DNA of 64,000 nucleotides, taken from positions 2,767,066-2,831,065 of the forward strand of contig OX463781.1 of NCBI GenBank assembly GCA_949825025.1, written 5' to 3'. The position numbers and the translations under genes are program-made. Source of the DNA: Siphlonurus alternatus (taxonomy: Eukaryota; Arthropoda; Insecta; Ephemeroptera; Siphlonuridae). Below the pieces are notes generated by a model, which was not told the origin of the DNA, ran no database searches, and saw nothing but the letters and a program-made list of their open reading frames with translations. This document shows, in pieces, positions 49,031 through 60,117 of this stretch; position 1 is the first letter of the stretch, and each line of letters begins with the position of its first letter.

Positions 49031-49188
49031 GGACGCGATTCACAAAGAAGTTAGCTTTAGAAGTTTTTAACCACGTTTAGGTTGACCACAAACTTGATGG
49101 TTTAACACGTAATAAAACAGGTATAGTTAAACGTGGTTAAGCTAATCGTAGTTAGAAACCTGGCTAACTGCTTCGTGAATCGCACCCA
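49031..49188. repeat. Palindromic MITE family F6, copy 2
   Basis: GGACGCGATTCACAAAGAAG to CTTCGTGAATCGCACCC, with the paired CCACGTTTAG and AACGTGGTTAAGC blocks. It ends about 70 bp from the endonuclease gene's 3' end. Confidence 0.8.
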
Positions 49189-49259
49189 ATATGTATATAT
49201 TTATAATGAATAAAATATTACAATATAACAAACACAATGTTTAAATACAAAACATTTTA

Positions 49260-50443
49260 TTATGTCAATAAACCAACTACATGCAAGTCTGGAATTTCAT
49301 TAACATATACACTTAAATCATTAACATCACAGCAATATGAAAATCCAGCTGTTATATTATCAGCTTTCCAATTAATCCAAGAAATTTTATCACACACATT
49401 TTCACAAAGCTTGAAATTACATTTATAAGAGTCGATATAATAAGGATTATTTATTCCTACAAATGCCACTCCTCTATTTGTAAAAGGGTCTATTACGACC
49501 TTCCAGAAATGTTGAGGGACCCTTAGTTTGGAATTAGGTCCATATTCACTGAGATAAATTGCTCTTTGGACCCCATCTGCATCTGGAAGGGTTGTAACAC
49601 CGTGGGTACCAGTGTACACTAACAGTTGCTTCTTTCTTGAGGTTGAAAATTTGCGTACAGAATCCTCTAGGGCTGCCCAATTACCGTACTTGAAGGTTTG
49701 GAATTGAGGTGCCGTATTTATGTACCAGTACGTTGACCTCTGGTGAGAAGGGTAAATAAAATCAAGTTTTGGTGCCAATTGTCCTGGGACTAAAGAATAA
49801 CTTTTACATCTGCTAGTGTGTGGTTTTATAAATGTAGTTGCCAGATCATATGAATTTAAAATATGACTAATTGTTTGTGTCTGTCGTTTTCTAGAATATA
49901 ATTCTTTTAATTTTAAACCATTATAAAAATTTCCCTGAAGATAAGATGGTCTAGGTAAATTTAATTTATGTCCTGCAACTTCAGGTATAACTAAATTTAA
50001 TGAGTAATAAGTATTATATGTTATATCATCGAAACATACTTCATATAATTTATAAAATATTGAATTATTTGGTGACAAAAATCCGATTTCTAAAATTGGA
50101 TATTTTGATATCGGTCTTCCACATTTTCTACCAGTATTTCTTGCTACGTGTGTAGGGTAATGTTTACAGCCCAGAGAGGCTAGGTTGCGGATGGAGCCAT
50201 CTTGGAGCCGGAAGTTGGTGCCCCCGACCGCCGTGGCCACCACTTGCTCCGTATTGGTGGCCAGTACTTGGTTCGCCGTGCGTGGACCACCCGGACACGA
50301 GAGCACCACCCGTTCGCCGGGCCTCAGACGAACCACATCTCCTGACTGAGGTAGAACGAAGCCCGTGATGTCAGGGTTACCGCCGGGACGTAACAACAGA
50401 GGCTCGTTCGGTGGGAGGTCGGAGTTGATCGAGAAGGTCACGG
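49260..50443 (-). CDS. Secreted DNA/RNA non-specific endonuclease, exon 2
   Basis: Carries nearly the whole nuclease domain of the arthropod NUC/dsRNase type. An N-terminal region holds LLRPGG, PGERVVLSCPGG and the NTGRKCG block. The catalytic core follows with VPGQLAPKLDF (exon residues 218-228), INTAPQ (241-246) and NWAALED (254-260), then VYTGTHGVTTLP and FWKVVIDP. In the family the first motif is normally RGH; here Arg and the general-base His are replaced (PGQ, Gln codon 49779-49781), while the metal-site Asn and the Glu of NW..LE remain. It may be catalytically dead or altered. The exon begins at a strong acceptor (TTTTTCTGTTCCTCAG, ending 50444), phase 1, and an AATAAA overlaps the stop. 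The first 280 bp are GC-rich, the rest AT-rich. Confidence 0.85.
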
Positions 50444-50466
50444 CTGAGGAACAGAAAAATTATCAT

Positions 50467-50646
50467 AAAGGTGCATTTCCATGGAGCAGAAAAAGCGAGA
50501 AAATCACGTGCCGTAGCCAATCAGAGGCTCGGGATTTTCCTCGCCTTGCGGATAACAATTTTATCGCCAACATGGCCGCCATATGAGATTGAAGCAAAAG
50601 TGCGCTTTTCTTGCCCCGCCAAACCCCAATCGACATCGCATCTGAA
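50467..50646. repeat. MITE family F3, copy 2
   Basis: AAGGTGCATTTCCATGGAGC start, GCCAACATGGCCGCCATATG in the right arm, ending CGACATCGC. It starts 23 bp from the exon 2 splice acceptor. Confidence 0.75.
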
Positions 50647-50789
50647 GGCCTGTCCGGAATTGTTTCGGAAATGGAACGGAAAAGATCTCGACCAATCAGA
50701 AAATTCAAAATTTCCGATTACTAGAATTAGCCAAGTAATCGAAAATTATCTTCGATTCCGATTCCGACAATTCTAGACGGTGCTTTATT

Positions 50790-50990
50790 AAGGTGCTTTT
50801 CTATGGAGCAATGTCGAGCGGGGCGAGAAAAGCGCACTTGCTTCAATTTCATATGGTCATGGCCATGTTGGCGATAAAATCGCTCCCCGCCGCGTGGGAA
50901 ACAATTTCCTCTCACCAAGATGGCTACCTTATAATATTGAAGCAAGTGCGCTTTTCTCGCCTCGCTCGACATCGCTCCATGGAAAAGTAC
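50790..50990. repeat. MITE family F3, copy 3
   Basis: AAGGTGCTTTTCTATGGAGC to GACATCGCTCCATGGAAAAG; both TIRs are clear. Confidence 0.85.
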
Positions 50991-50994
50991 CTAA

Positions 50995-51222
50995 AAGGCG
51001 GATTCACATGACAATTTTTATCATGCGACGCGACGTGAATTATGCGCACTTGCTGTGACATCCATTGGCGGCCATATTTGGTGATTAAACTAAAGAGCAT
51101 CGCAATTAACGTGATTTCGCTGTCGCAACCTGGCGAATTCGCTCGCCGCATATTATAGGATTTCACAGCTTGTGTGACAAAATCGCGTCGCATCGCCGTT
51201 GTCGCCATCTGAATCCGCCTTT
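50995..51222. repeat. Foldback MITE family F4, copy 3
   Basis: Starts a few bases after F3 copy 3: AAGGCGGATTCACATGACAA to CATCTGAATCCGCCTTTA, with CTGGCGAATTCGCTCGCC and AATCGCGTCGCATCGC in the right arm. Confidence 0.85.
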
Positions 51223-51721
51223 AGGCATGTGACGTCAGATTTAGAACCACAAACGCTCCTTATTGGTGGGACTAAAACCTTGTATAGCATGAGACGAAAC
51301 ATTGAGACAATTATTTATACAGGAAATTTTAAATTACCTCAAATATTAAGGTAAACAAAACTTTTATAATTAAAAAAATAGTCACTATTTTTTTTTCTCC
51401 TTTTCACACAACTTTTATAAAACTCTTTCCTTTTGGAGACTTTTGTACCACCAAAATGGCAATCTGTTTGCACTCATCCTTTATAAATTAAGCTGATTGA
51501 GTTCCTCGTACAATTAAGCCTCTTTATACTATTAGTTTCAGTGATAATAAATGTTTTATTGAGCCAAAAATTAGTCAAATTACATAAAAATATGACAGTA
51601 AACCAAGGAAAGCTGCCCAAGAGGATGCAAAAAAAGGCAAAGCCCAAACTATTTCCAAAATAAAGTAAGATCAAAATTTACATAGTTGATAAAGAAATAA
51701 ACGTCCGTTGAGTTAAAATGT

Positions 51722-51966
51722 CACCCTATTAAAAAAAATAATCCTTAACACGTCTAATCTTTTTACCTCTAAAACACATCTTATTTCCTCCTCGCTCAAA
51801 GTGATGATTAAATGGGGACAATATTTTTAACATTTAATTCTCAATAAGAGGAAAGGAGACGTAATCTCGTCTTTTTTCCTCTAAAATTGTGTAAAATAAG
51901 AAGAAATTAGACAAGGGAGAGCTCAATATAGTGAATAAAAGATGGAATTTACTTCAACTCGGGTCA
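51722..51966. repeat. TIR MITE family F5, copy 5
   Basis: ACACGTCTAATCTTTTTACC, TTATTTCCTCCTCGCTCAAA and GAATAAAAGATGGAATTTAC, ending TTCAACTCGGG. The left TIR is eroded (ACCCTATTAAAAAAAATAAT). Confidence 0.7.
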
Positions 51967-52032
51967 GGAACCTACCTGAATTTTAAGTTAATATCAGGAC
52001 GCCAGAAAGGTAAAAAGGTAATGATTACTTAC

Positions 52033-52372
52033 GTGACAACTTTCTACGTGACGGTCTTTTCTTTTTGTAACCTCCCCTTTTTTTACGTCCATTTTCCTGA
52101 TTTACTGATGCATTGTCAGAATAACCGACATTCTTATACACCGGATTTTTACGTCCATTTTCAGGATAGCCAACATAATTTTTATAAACTGGATTTTTAC
52201 GTATAATTCTTCTTTTATTATACCTTTGATTCACATTATATAAATTTCTTTTTGAACATGGCTGTGATTTTCTTTGTTCTCTTGTAGATACAGATGCAAT
52301 CACAATTAAAACCACCGTCAAAATTATTATAGACCTAACAGACATCGTTGTGACTAAAAAGTGAGACATCAA
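52033..52372 (-). CDS. Endonuclease exon 1: signal peptide and basic repeat region
   Basis: Two in-frame starts are possible, at 52372 (MMSHF) and 52345 (MSVRS). The second begins directly with a typical signal peptide, SIIILTVVLIVIASVS, so I prefer it. The mature N-terminus is very basic and contains a near-duplicate, KNPVYKN-VGY, twice (once as KNYVGYPENGR, once as KNVGYSDN), then GRKKRGGYKKKRPSRRK with several dibasic sites. The exon ends TCA-C before GTAAGT; the single base joins CC of exon 2 to make one Pro codon and keeps the frame. The joined protein would be about 490-510 residues. The role of the basic region is unknown; proteolytic removal or nucleic-acid binding are possibilities. 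Confidence 0.7.
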
Positions 52373-52882
52373 TTGATCTTGCTAATTATATAGTCATCAG
52401 AAAATTACATCATTGTTACCAAGTATTTCGACAGTATGATAAACAGATTTAATTGAACGTGTTCATACTTGTAACAAAAGCCAGAGTAGCGTGTCGTTTC
52501 ATGATAAACTTTAGCTCTGTCATGTTGTTCATTGTCACGTTCTTTTATTAATACAGATAGAGTCATTATTTTTAATATATGCGGCATGTTGGCAACATAA
52601 TATACATATTGGATCGATAAAGTAAAACCAGTATTACACGGTATAATTTTTCTAATTATTGTATATACATCAATTTTCATAGAAAGAAAACTTATATATA
52701 AATTTTTTTTGTATAATAATTATAGGGATGAAATTCTATAATTGTATAAGGGAAAATTGCATTAAAAATTGTAAAATTTTATCCTGAATTTTTGTCCCGA
52801 CTTACAAAATTATAGTACTGAATTTTCATAACTAAATTTCCTGCCTATGACTTGTTATTTATGTACTTATGAGGAAAATATA

Positions 52883-53054
<172 letters not shown>

Positions 53055-53221
53055 TCAAGTGTTGCTGATACTTCACGATTGGAGCCGCTAATGACTGGAT
53101 CAGGTATTTTGCTTGCACTTACTGTTAGATTATTAAACTATTACATTAATTACATATTATAATTAAACATGGGTTTATTTGTTTATTTATATGTATAATA
53201 CAATCTTAAAAAAATGTAGCT

Positions 53222-53432
53222 GAATTTTTGACATCTTATAATCAGTATATTTTTAACGCCTTAAATCATGATTTTTCAGGTGTTTCGTAGTCAGTAGTCA
53301 GCATAATGATACTGTCAGTATATACGCTCATAGCTTATATTAACTACTGAAAATACGCAACGAAACACCTGAAAAATCATGATTTAAGGCGTTAAAAGTA
53401 TATTGATTATAAGATGTCAAAAATTCAGTCAA
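53222..53432. repeat. Foldback element
   Basis: Arms of about 67 bp, nearly perfect: GAATTTTTGACATCTTATAA and CATGATTTTTCAGGTGTTTC with their complements. The loop is about 75 bp. Noncoding. Confidence 0.85.
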
Positions 53433-53767
53433 AATTTTTTAAGAGTGTATTTGTGTTTAATATAGAACTTTTTACATTCCCCATTTAAAATCACCAATTA
53501 ATATTAAATATTAATATTTTTCACTCTAAATTCTTTGTTTAATGGTTGAAAACAAAAACCTTTGTCATTTTCATGTAATGGAATTAAAAGGCTTTGATAT
53601 CAGTGAGGGCTGGAAGCGACATCTCTCGCAAGTCGAAATCGTCATATAAACCTGCACTTGTCATACCGTACTTGTCAAATGGATTAATTGCAATGATACT
53701 ACGTTTACTATATATTTATTATAACAGCTCTCATATTGGTAAAAAACTAAAATATTCCTAATATAGT

Positions 53768-54051
53768 CAGATCATTAAAGTCAAGCAACGCCGAGCGTCA
53801 TTAGTAGTTGGATGGGTGACCATTATCAACAAAAAACACGTTTTCCACCCAGAGGTAAACCGTTACGCTTTTCCATCATGTGGTTCCCCTGACATTGGAC
53901 CATTGCACTTCCGGTTTATTGACAATAGTTGTAGCGTCCATTCTGGCTGAGGTTTCTACGTTTCCCTCAGTCACAGGCAAATTTCGGGATGGATTGCAAG
54001 GTCGTGGCCGCCCCCGTTCCGGAAGAGTCCGGGAAACGCTCAAGTTATAGG
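53768..54051 (+). repeat. 5S rRNA-derived SINE, copy S4
   Basis: 5'-truncated 5S head (AAGTCAAGCAACGCCGAGCG, TAGTTGGATGGGTGACC), body with GGCTGAGGTTTCTACGTTTCC and TCAGTCACAGGC, then GGTCGTGGCCGCCCCCG. It runs into the (TTTA)n tract at 54053, which probably grew from its tail. Confidence 0.8.
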
Positions 54052-54052
54052 G

Positions 54053-54255
<203 letters not shown>

Positions 54256-55732
54256 TATTTTCCTTCGAACAAGATACAAAAAAGTTGAACAAAGGTAGGA
54301 AACCCAAGAGAATCCAATAAGGATTATGAAAAACCAGGGGTTTAACATGGGCACCCAACAACATAATAACATACTTGTCAAAAAAATAACAGAAAACAAA
54401 AACAATTTCAAACTTAGTGAGTATATAATTATAAGTTAATGGAAGTACCCATAATTTTTGTAGTTTGTTTAAAAAATATATTATTCATGCTTTGGGAATG
54501 CTACCGTGCGATATGTTTTTAAAATGGACTAAAAAAAAAGTAAAATACCTTATGTAATTATGGTTTTAAATTTGAAAATAATTATTTTATCGTGTATTGA
54601 AAAGTGTCAGAGGCGTCACAAGCGCCATCTCGTTGCTAATATAAGACGGAGATGTCGACATTTAAGACATTTTTTTACGATCTTCATTCAAATTACAAAC
54701 AGAATAACATGCAATGTCAAAAAAAAAAAAATCACATCTGGAGTTTTTGATCGTTTAACATTTTGCAAATTAGAACGATTAAAAACAAAACATAATTTGC
54801 CGCCTTGTATAATATAAGAGGTAGACCTATAAGAGAAAATGGGCCCGATTCACGAAGCAGTAAAAGCCAGAGGTTTCTAACCAAATTTAACTTAACCACG
54901 TTTAACTAATGTGATTTAACACGTAAAACAGGTATAGTTAAACGTGGTTTAACTATATAAACGTGGTTAGAAACCTGGCTAACTTCTTCGTGAATCGTGC
55001 CCATTATATTTTTATACAGGAGTGTGTTAGAGTAAAGAGTATGAAGCTCACTACAATTTATACTATATAACAAATTCAAATTTCTTTATTTTATATCCAT
55101 TTATCAAAGAAAGTGAAAACGATTACATACATTTTTATCCATTGTTAACTTCAGTAATAGGTACAAAAAAATACTGTTAATTAGTTTGATAACATTATAT
55201 AAAAATCAAGTACTTGTTTATCGATCATGAACGAAGTAAAAATTTTACTAAGTTCATAGCTGAAGGCTACTAATACAAAATTTTACAACGTACAAGAAGT
55301 TTCCAAGTATAATATCCGTGCAGCAGGACTCTTACATTCTTCTCATTTCTCCTTGAGGCTCCTTGCCCACTTGACTTTCCTCTTTGTTCACTTACTGTGT
55401 AAACTTCCTCGCAAAACTCACAAGCCGGAATTTTCCCGGACATACTTTGTACATTCGCAAATAGTACTGCAAAGGCCTGCACAACTGTTAGCAAACTTTG
55501 TTTTTCTTTGCCTTATAAAATGTATAAGCTACGTAATACTATTATAATATTACCATATTTTTTATTTTTAATTTCTCTCTAAAAGTTTTCTTATGTTTTA
55601 TTTTAATTGTACATAAATTTTCATTTTATTTTCACTTTACAATGGCATGTTTTCACAAAAAAAAAATAAAATAAAGAAGTGAGAAAGATTGCATGGAGAG
55701 TGCATTGTGCGCTTTGTTCCATTTCTTATATG
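54256..55732. other. Intergenic stretch with one F6 MITE and a possible small exon
   Basis: F6 copy 3 is at 54840-55002. On the minus strand at 55396-55443, ATG is followed by codons for SGKIPACEFCEEVYT and then a GTAAGT donor. The frame is open upstream to about 55494 with hydrophobic residues (VVQAFAVLF). This could be an exon but I see no partner. Nothing else is supported. Confidence 0.35.
54840..55002. repeat. Palindromic MITE family F6, copy 3
   Basis: GGGCCCGATTCACGAAGCAG to CTTCGTGAATCGTGCCC with paired AACCACGTTTAACTA blocks and a short internal TATATAA insertion in the right arm. Confidence 0.85.
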
Positions 55733-56103
55733 CTGTACACTTCTGGACACCACGAACGTTACTCCTGCTTTGTTTGTGGACGTTGCACACAGTTTATGTG
55801 GAGGTGTGTATCCATAAAAAAAAATCAGGGGAGGGGGGCTACCTCCATATGGTCAATGTTAAAAATGGGGGAAATGCCTATATATTGCCCATATTAATTC
55901 CAAAATTTGAAGGGAGGGCTCCCAGCCCCTCCTACCCTGGAACTTCATTTTTTTTTTGTTTTTCAATGGCTACACTGATAATGTGAGTATTATACTTTAC
56001 TTACTTCTCACAAAATATCAAATCTGAATATCTTAATACTGCAACTCCAGCAAAAAATGCAGAAGTTAAGTTTCGTGCGAGAGTTGTAATTGATGTACAT
56101 TCA
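55733..56103. repeat. MITE family F8, copy 2
   Basis: TGTACACTTCTGGACACCAC and CGAACGTTACTCCTGCTTTG, with an interior including CCTCCATATGG and TCCCAGCCCCTCC, and a degraded right end near TTGATGTACATTC. ORFs here are not supported. Confidence 0.5.
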
Positions 56104-57400
56104 ACGCCAAATCTAATGCAAAAATATTGGGGAGTCAACCTTATGTTTGTAACAGCTAGGACCAGCATGATGGACTCATGATGAGGGTTGACAGCACGGC
56201 AGCTTTTGTTACTAAAAAATTGTCACCCAGCAATCTGCATGACATTTCCGGAAAAGAAATTAGTGAGAAAAAAATAATACAATCAAAAATATTAAAAGGA
56301 TTAAAATACGGAAATTTCATGTTTACATTTTGGGTATATAGCATGGAGATTCCCGAAGCCGCCCGAAGATCTTCGGGATGTAGGTAGAAAACCTTAAAAT
56401 CCTATGCTGTGCGGGTTAACGTAATTCACAACATCTCTTTTTGCTAATAGATCTAATAATAGTTTTGGTCGACAAATATTTTTTTTCACTAGCATCGGTT
56501 TTTCTTGTCACCATTTATGAAAAAAAATTCTAAGAAAAATTATGCGAATAGTCAGGAGAAATTAATTTCGAGATAAACTTTAATTAACACGTATCTGCTA
56601 TGCTGCTGACAATGTTTTGCCTACACAATCGTGATGTCATATTGTTTTGTGACGTATTGTGAAAGACCCGTCGTTTCAAGCCTTCCTCTCTTCCCTCCCC
56701 CCATCTCCCCTGGTATAGAGTGGTACATACAAAAAGATAATGCTAGGATTAAAGCCAAAGAAATTTCGTGATCAAAATATATATTACTAGATTTTTTTTT
56801 TAATTTAAAATTTGAAATGATTTAAATTGACGTGATTCCGGATGATAAAATACATTTTCATATTTCCATGTATAGAGTATACTCTTATATTATATATCTG
56901 AGTCACATGAGAGTGGAGTTGCGCCAGACGCCATATTGATGTGCATAACAAACTCGATGACCAGATAAAATCGCTCCTCTTGCCAAAGTAAAGAGACCAG
57001 ATAAGCATAATTCACTTTCAGTGGTTTAACATTCTGGAGCATAAGACCTATTTTCCTATTATTTTACATTGCTTCAGGCAAAAAATGTAAACATTTTCTA
57101 AACTAAAGTGAGTATAGGAAAGTGCTTGCTTGCTTACTAAGCGTGTATGTCTAGCTTGGATATTGTGGCAATTTTGTGTACAAGGATAAAAAGAAAAAGA
57201 AAAATCTCATTGCGGTTTTATTAAGTTTATTTAGATTCTAGAATGAGTGACCTATGCAAGTATATAAGTTCCGTCTACAAACAAAATCATTCACACAAAA
57301 ACTATTATATATACTATTGACATATGTTCTACGTTTAAAATTGCAAATGTTCTCATCGTTCTTTATTCCTTACATTGTATATAATATATTTGTACTTATT
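56104..57400. other. AT-rich intergenic stretch
   Basis: No gene. A short self-complementary TTCCCGAAGCCGCCCGAAGA followed by TCTTCGGGA lies near 56350. Small ORFs at 56156-56387 face each other and have no motif. Confidence 0.5.
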
Positions 57401-57673
57401 AATGATTGTTTAGTGCGTTTTCACCATCTGATTATTGCATTTTTTTTTATACCAGTATCAAACCATTCTAGAGAAAAAAAGAAAAAAAAAAGGTCTACAC
57501 CGGGCTTTGAACCCCACTGAGAGATCCGTGGTTCAAAGCCCGGTGAAGACCTTTTTTTTTTTTTTCTTTCTTTTTCTTTTTCTTTTTTTTTTTTTTTTCT
57601 CCAGTATGGTTTGATATTGGTATACATACAAATGCAATAATCAGATGGCGAAAAAGCACTAAACAATCATTAT
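57401..57673. repeat. Foldback element with a tRNA-like core
   Basis: Ends AATGATTGTTTAGTGC and its complement, arms with TATCAAACCATTCTAGAG. The core is ACCGGGCTTTGAACCCCACT paired with GTGGTTCAAAGCCCGGTG. The core resembles a T-arm (GGTTCAAAGCC) present in both orientations, with poly(A)/poly(T) linkers. Confidence 0.8.
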
Positions 57674-57827
57674 TAATTTAATATCACGCCATCGTGATCG
57701 TACAGAAGTAAGAAATACAACAGAAAATATTTAAATATTTGTACTTAATAAACTTATTGTTGGTATTGTTACATAAAAATACGTTGAAAAACAATTTTGA
57801 TATTTAGATATATTTTTCTATTTCTCC

Positions 57828-58160
57828 CGAAGTCAAGCTACGTCAAACGTGGTTAGTACTTGGATGGGTGACCGTTTCAAGTAAAAATTACGTTGCTCCC
57901 TCCTTGGGATAAATTCGTCTCGTTTTCCACCCAGTGCAGGGATGCACTTGTGCGTGGTTCCCCAGGCTTTGGACATCACTTTGGTCCATTGATAAAAAGT
58001 AGAGGTGTCCGTCCTGACTGAGGTTTTCCACGGTTCCTTCAGTCTCACCTCAGTGAATGCACTGAATGCTGGAACACGTAACAGACCGTGGCCACCATCC
58101 TTTCCCTACCCATTACTCCGCCGCGAGTTGTATAAGCTCTTAGGGGTGTATCCCTATAAA
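57828..58160 (+). repeat. 5S rRNA-derived SINE, copy S2
   Basis: Starts within the 5S part (CGAAGTCAAGCTACGTCAAA, GTGGTTAGTACTTGGATGGG, TGACCG), then TTTTCCACCCAGTGCAGGG, CCTGACTGAGGTTTTCCACG, TTCAGTCTCACCTCAGTGAA and ATTACTCCGCCGCG, ending at GGTGTATCCCTATAAAAAAT. The minus-strand 71-codon ORF is a shadow. Confidence 0.85.
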
Positions 58161-58722
58161 AAATAAACATACATAAAAATAATACCAAAAGTAATTAAGT
58201 GCCATTATCAACCCCACAACAATAAATAATAATCCTTTATTATTTCCTTTTATATAAATGAGAATTGAAAATAATAATGTCTTCCCCTTTCATACCCCTT
58301 TTTTTTTTACCACATGAAAATATAATTTCCGTTTATTTTAAATTTATGTAGAAACTTCAATTTAAAAATAAATGTTTCCTGGAGACTTAATAAGAGTTTA
58401 GAGATAAAGTACAAGGAGGGATTTAATTCCCTACGTTGCTAACGACACCGCGGCTAGGCGTGCTGCGCATAGCGATCTTCATTTCCCGTGCGCTGGTACC
58501 CCCCGGGACGAGCAAAGTACTGAAAACGGCCTGCTTGATCTCAAGGGGTCTTTCTACCTCTACTCATACTGCATGCTGCTACATGCACCGGCAGGTTATA
58601 TTGATTATTAATGTACTCATTATTTCTAGGTGTGGTTTTGCATTCATGTACAGAATTAACTTTGATTGTAATATTATTTTTAGTATAAATGCATGCAAGT
58701 AGAAAACTTTTAAAATTTTTTG
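58161..58722. other. Intergenic stretch
   Basis: GC-richer patch at 58430-58560 (ACACCGCGGCTAGGCGTGCT) with an 88-codon plus ORF; composition and lack of motifs make it unconvincing. Confidence 0.45.
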
Positions 58723-59077
58723 TATATGTTGGCACCTAAAGCCGAATTTGGCCCAAGGCAAAAAAAAATGTGCAGAACTAGATTGGAGCATCGCGGAGTG
58801 CTCCAAACCCGAAATGAATTCAAATTTCGGCTTCAATTGGGTCAAACCACGATGCTCCAAACTAGTTCTGGTCAAATCAAAATGCTCCAAAGCCGATTGA
58901 TACTTTTACTTTGGCTTTGGAGCATTTTCACTTGAACTAGTTTGGAGCTTGTGGTTTGACCCAAAGTCGAAATTTGAATTCATTTCGGGTTTGGAGCACT
59001 CCACAATGCTTCAGTCTAGTTCTGCGCATTTTTTTCAACCTTGTGGGGCGAATTTGGCTTCGGGTGCCAACATATAC
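58723..59077. repeat. Long foldback element
   Basis: TATATGTTGGCACC ends and their complement. The arms contain AACCCGAAATGAATTCAAAT and GGTTTGACC. The repeated sub-motif TTGGAGCAT/ATGCTCCAA occurs several times within each arm. ORFs on both strands come from the arms. Confidence 0.85.
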
Positions 59078-60117
59078 ATATTAATACATTCGATTAAATT
59101 GTCATAATCGGATAGCGAAATATATAAAACAAAATTATTATAATTTAATATCCAGTCAGAATTAAAAAAATAAATAAATAAAATGAAAAAAAAATAAAAA
59201 AAACTCACTTTTCATGTTAATTGTCTATATGAAAAAAAACTACATATTGATGTTCATCATCAAAGTATATGTTTTTTCATTTTTCTCAATACGTACTACA
59301 TTGTACTCATTATTATAACTGAAATATCGATTTTTTTCTTATATAGAAAAAAGAAAGCTATGTTTTGTTTGAGGTTACAGTAAATACAGCCGAGACAGAG
59401 AAGTGACAGTTGAAGGCGACAATGCGCACACATGACATCCCCGTGGAAATAAAGGAGGAGGCTTAGAGGCGCCTGGGAATTGTGCGACATTGTGTAGCCT
59501 TCCCAAATATATGGAGCGACAAAAATGAAGAGCAAACAGAGAAAGTATACCAAGCAAAATGCATTCATGTGAGAATAAAAAACATAAACCCATAAATATT
59601 TCTGGAAAGCTTAATATATAGCTCTTATACACTTTAATCACACTTTTTTTATTTTCTTATTTATGTGTATTGTAATATATATTATATGAAAAAAAAAAAA
59701 AAAGAAAGGAACGAAAAAACTATTTCACAAAAGAAAACAAAATGTTAAATATCGTATTCATAAATAATACTAGTAGAAAGGCGTATATATTTTATAAAAA
59801 TGTTGTATCAATGCTAGTGGATTTAAAATATAAACATGTGTTTTCTGTATTAAAAATTTCAAGTACTAAATTAATATAATATATGTTTCATTTTATTTGA
59901 ATTTTCTGTAATGTACTTCGTAACTCGTGCAACATAACCTTAATTATTACGGAAAGCTGTACTGTAGATGAAAAATTATTATATTTTATGTGCAAAATGT
60001 AATTATAAGTAAAAAAATGTTGAAGTGTGCACGCTGCAGCATAATTAGAGAATATTATATATTATAGAACCTGTACTTAATTATACTCTCTGGCGTAATA
60101 TAGTTTTTTTATATATA
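59078..60117. other. AT-rich intergenic stretch
   Basis: No gene. The 88-90 codon minus ORFs at 59296-59641 overlap each other in different frames and have no family signature. Confidence 0.5.

Larger units (their letters stand above)
50444..52032 (-). other. Intron of the endonuclease gene
   Basis: Bounded by GTAAGT at 52032 and TCAG at 50444. It is filled with mobile sequence: F3 copies at 50467-50646 and 50790-50990, F4 at 50995-51222 and F5 at 51722-51966. Small ORFs inside it are arms of these elements. Confidence 0.7.

Noticed and set aside
56600..56720. Possible exon in the C-rich patch
   Set aside because: No open frame or splice signals of note.
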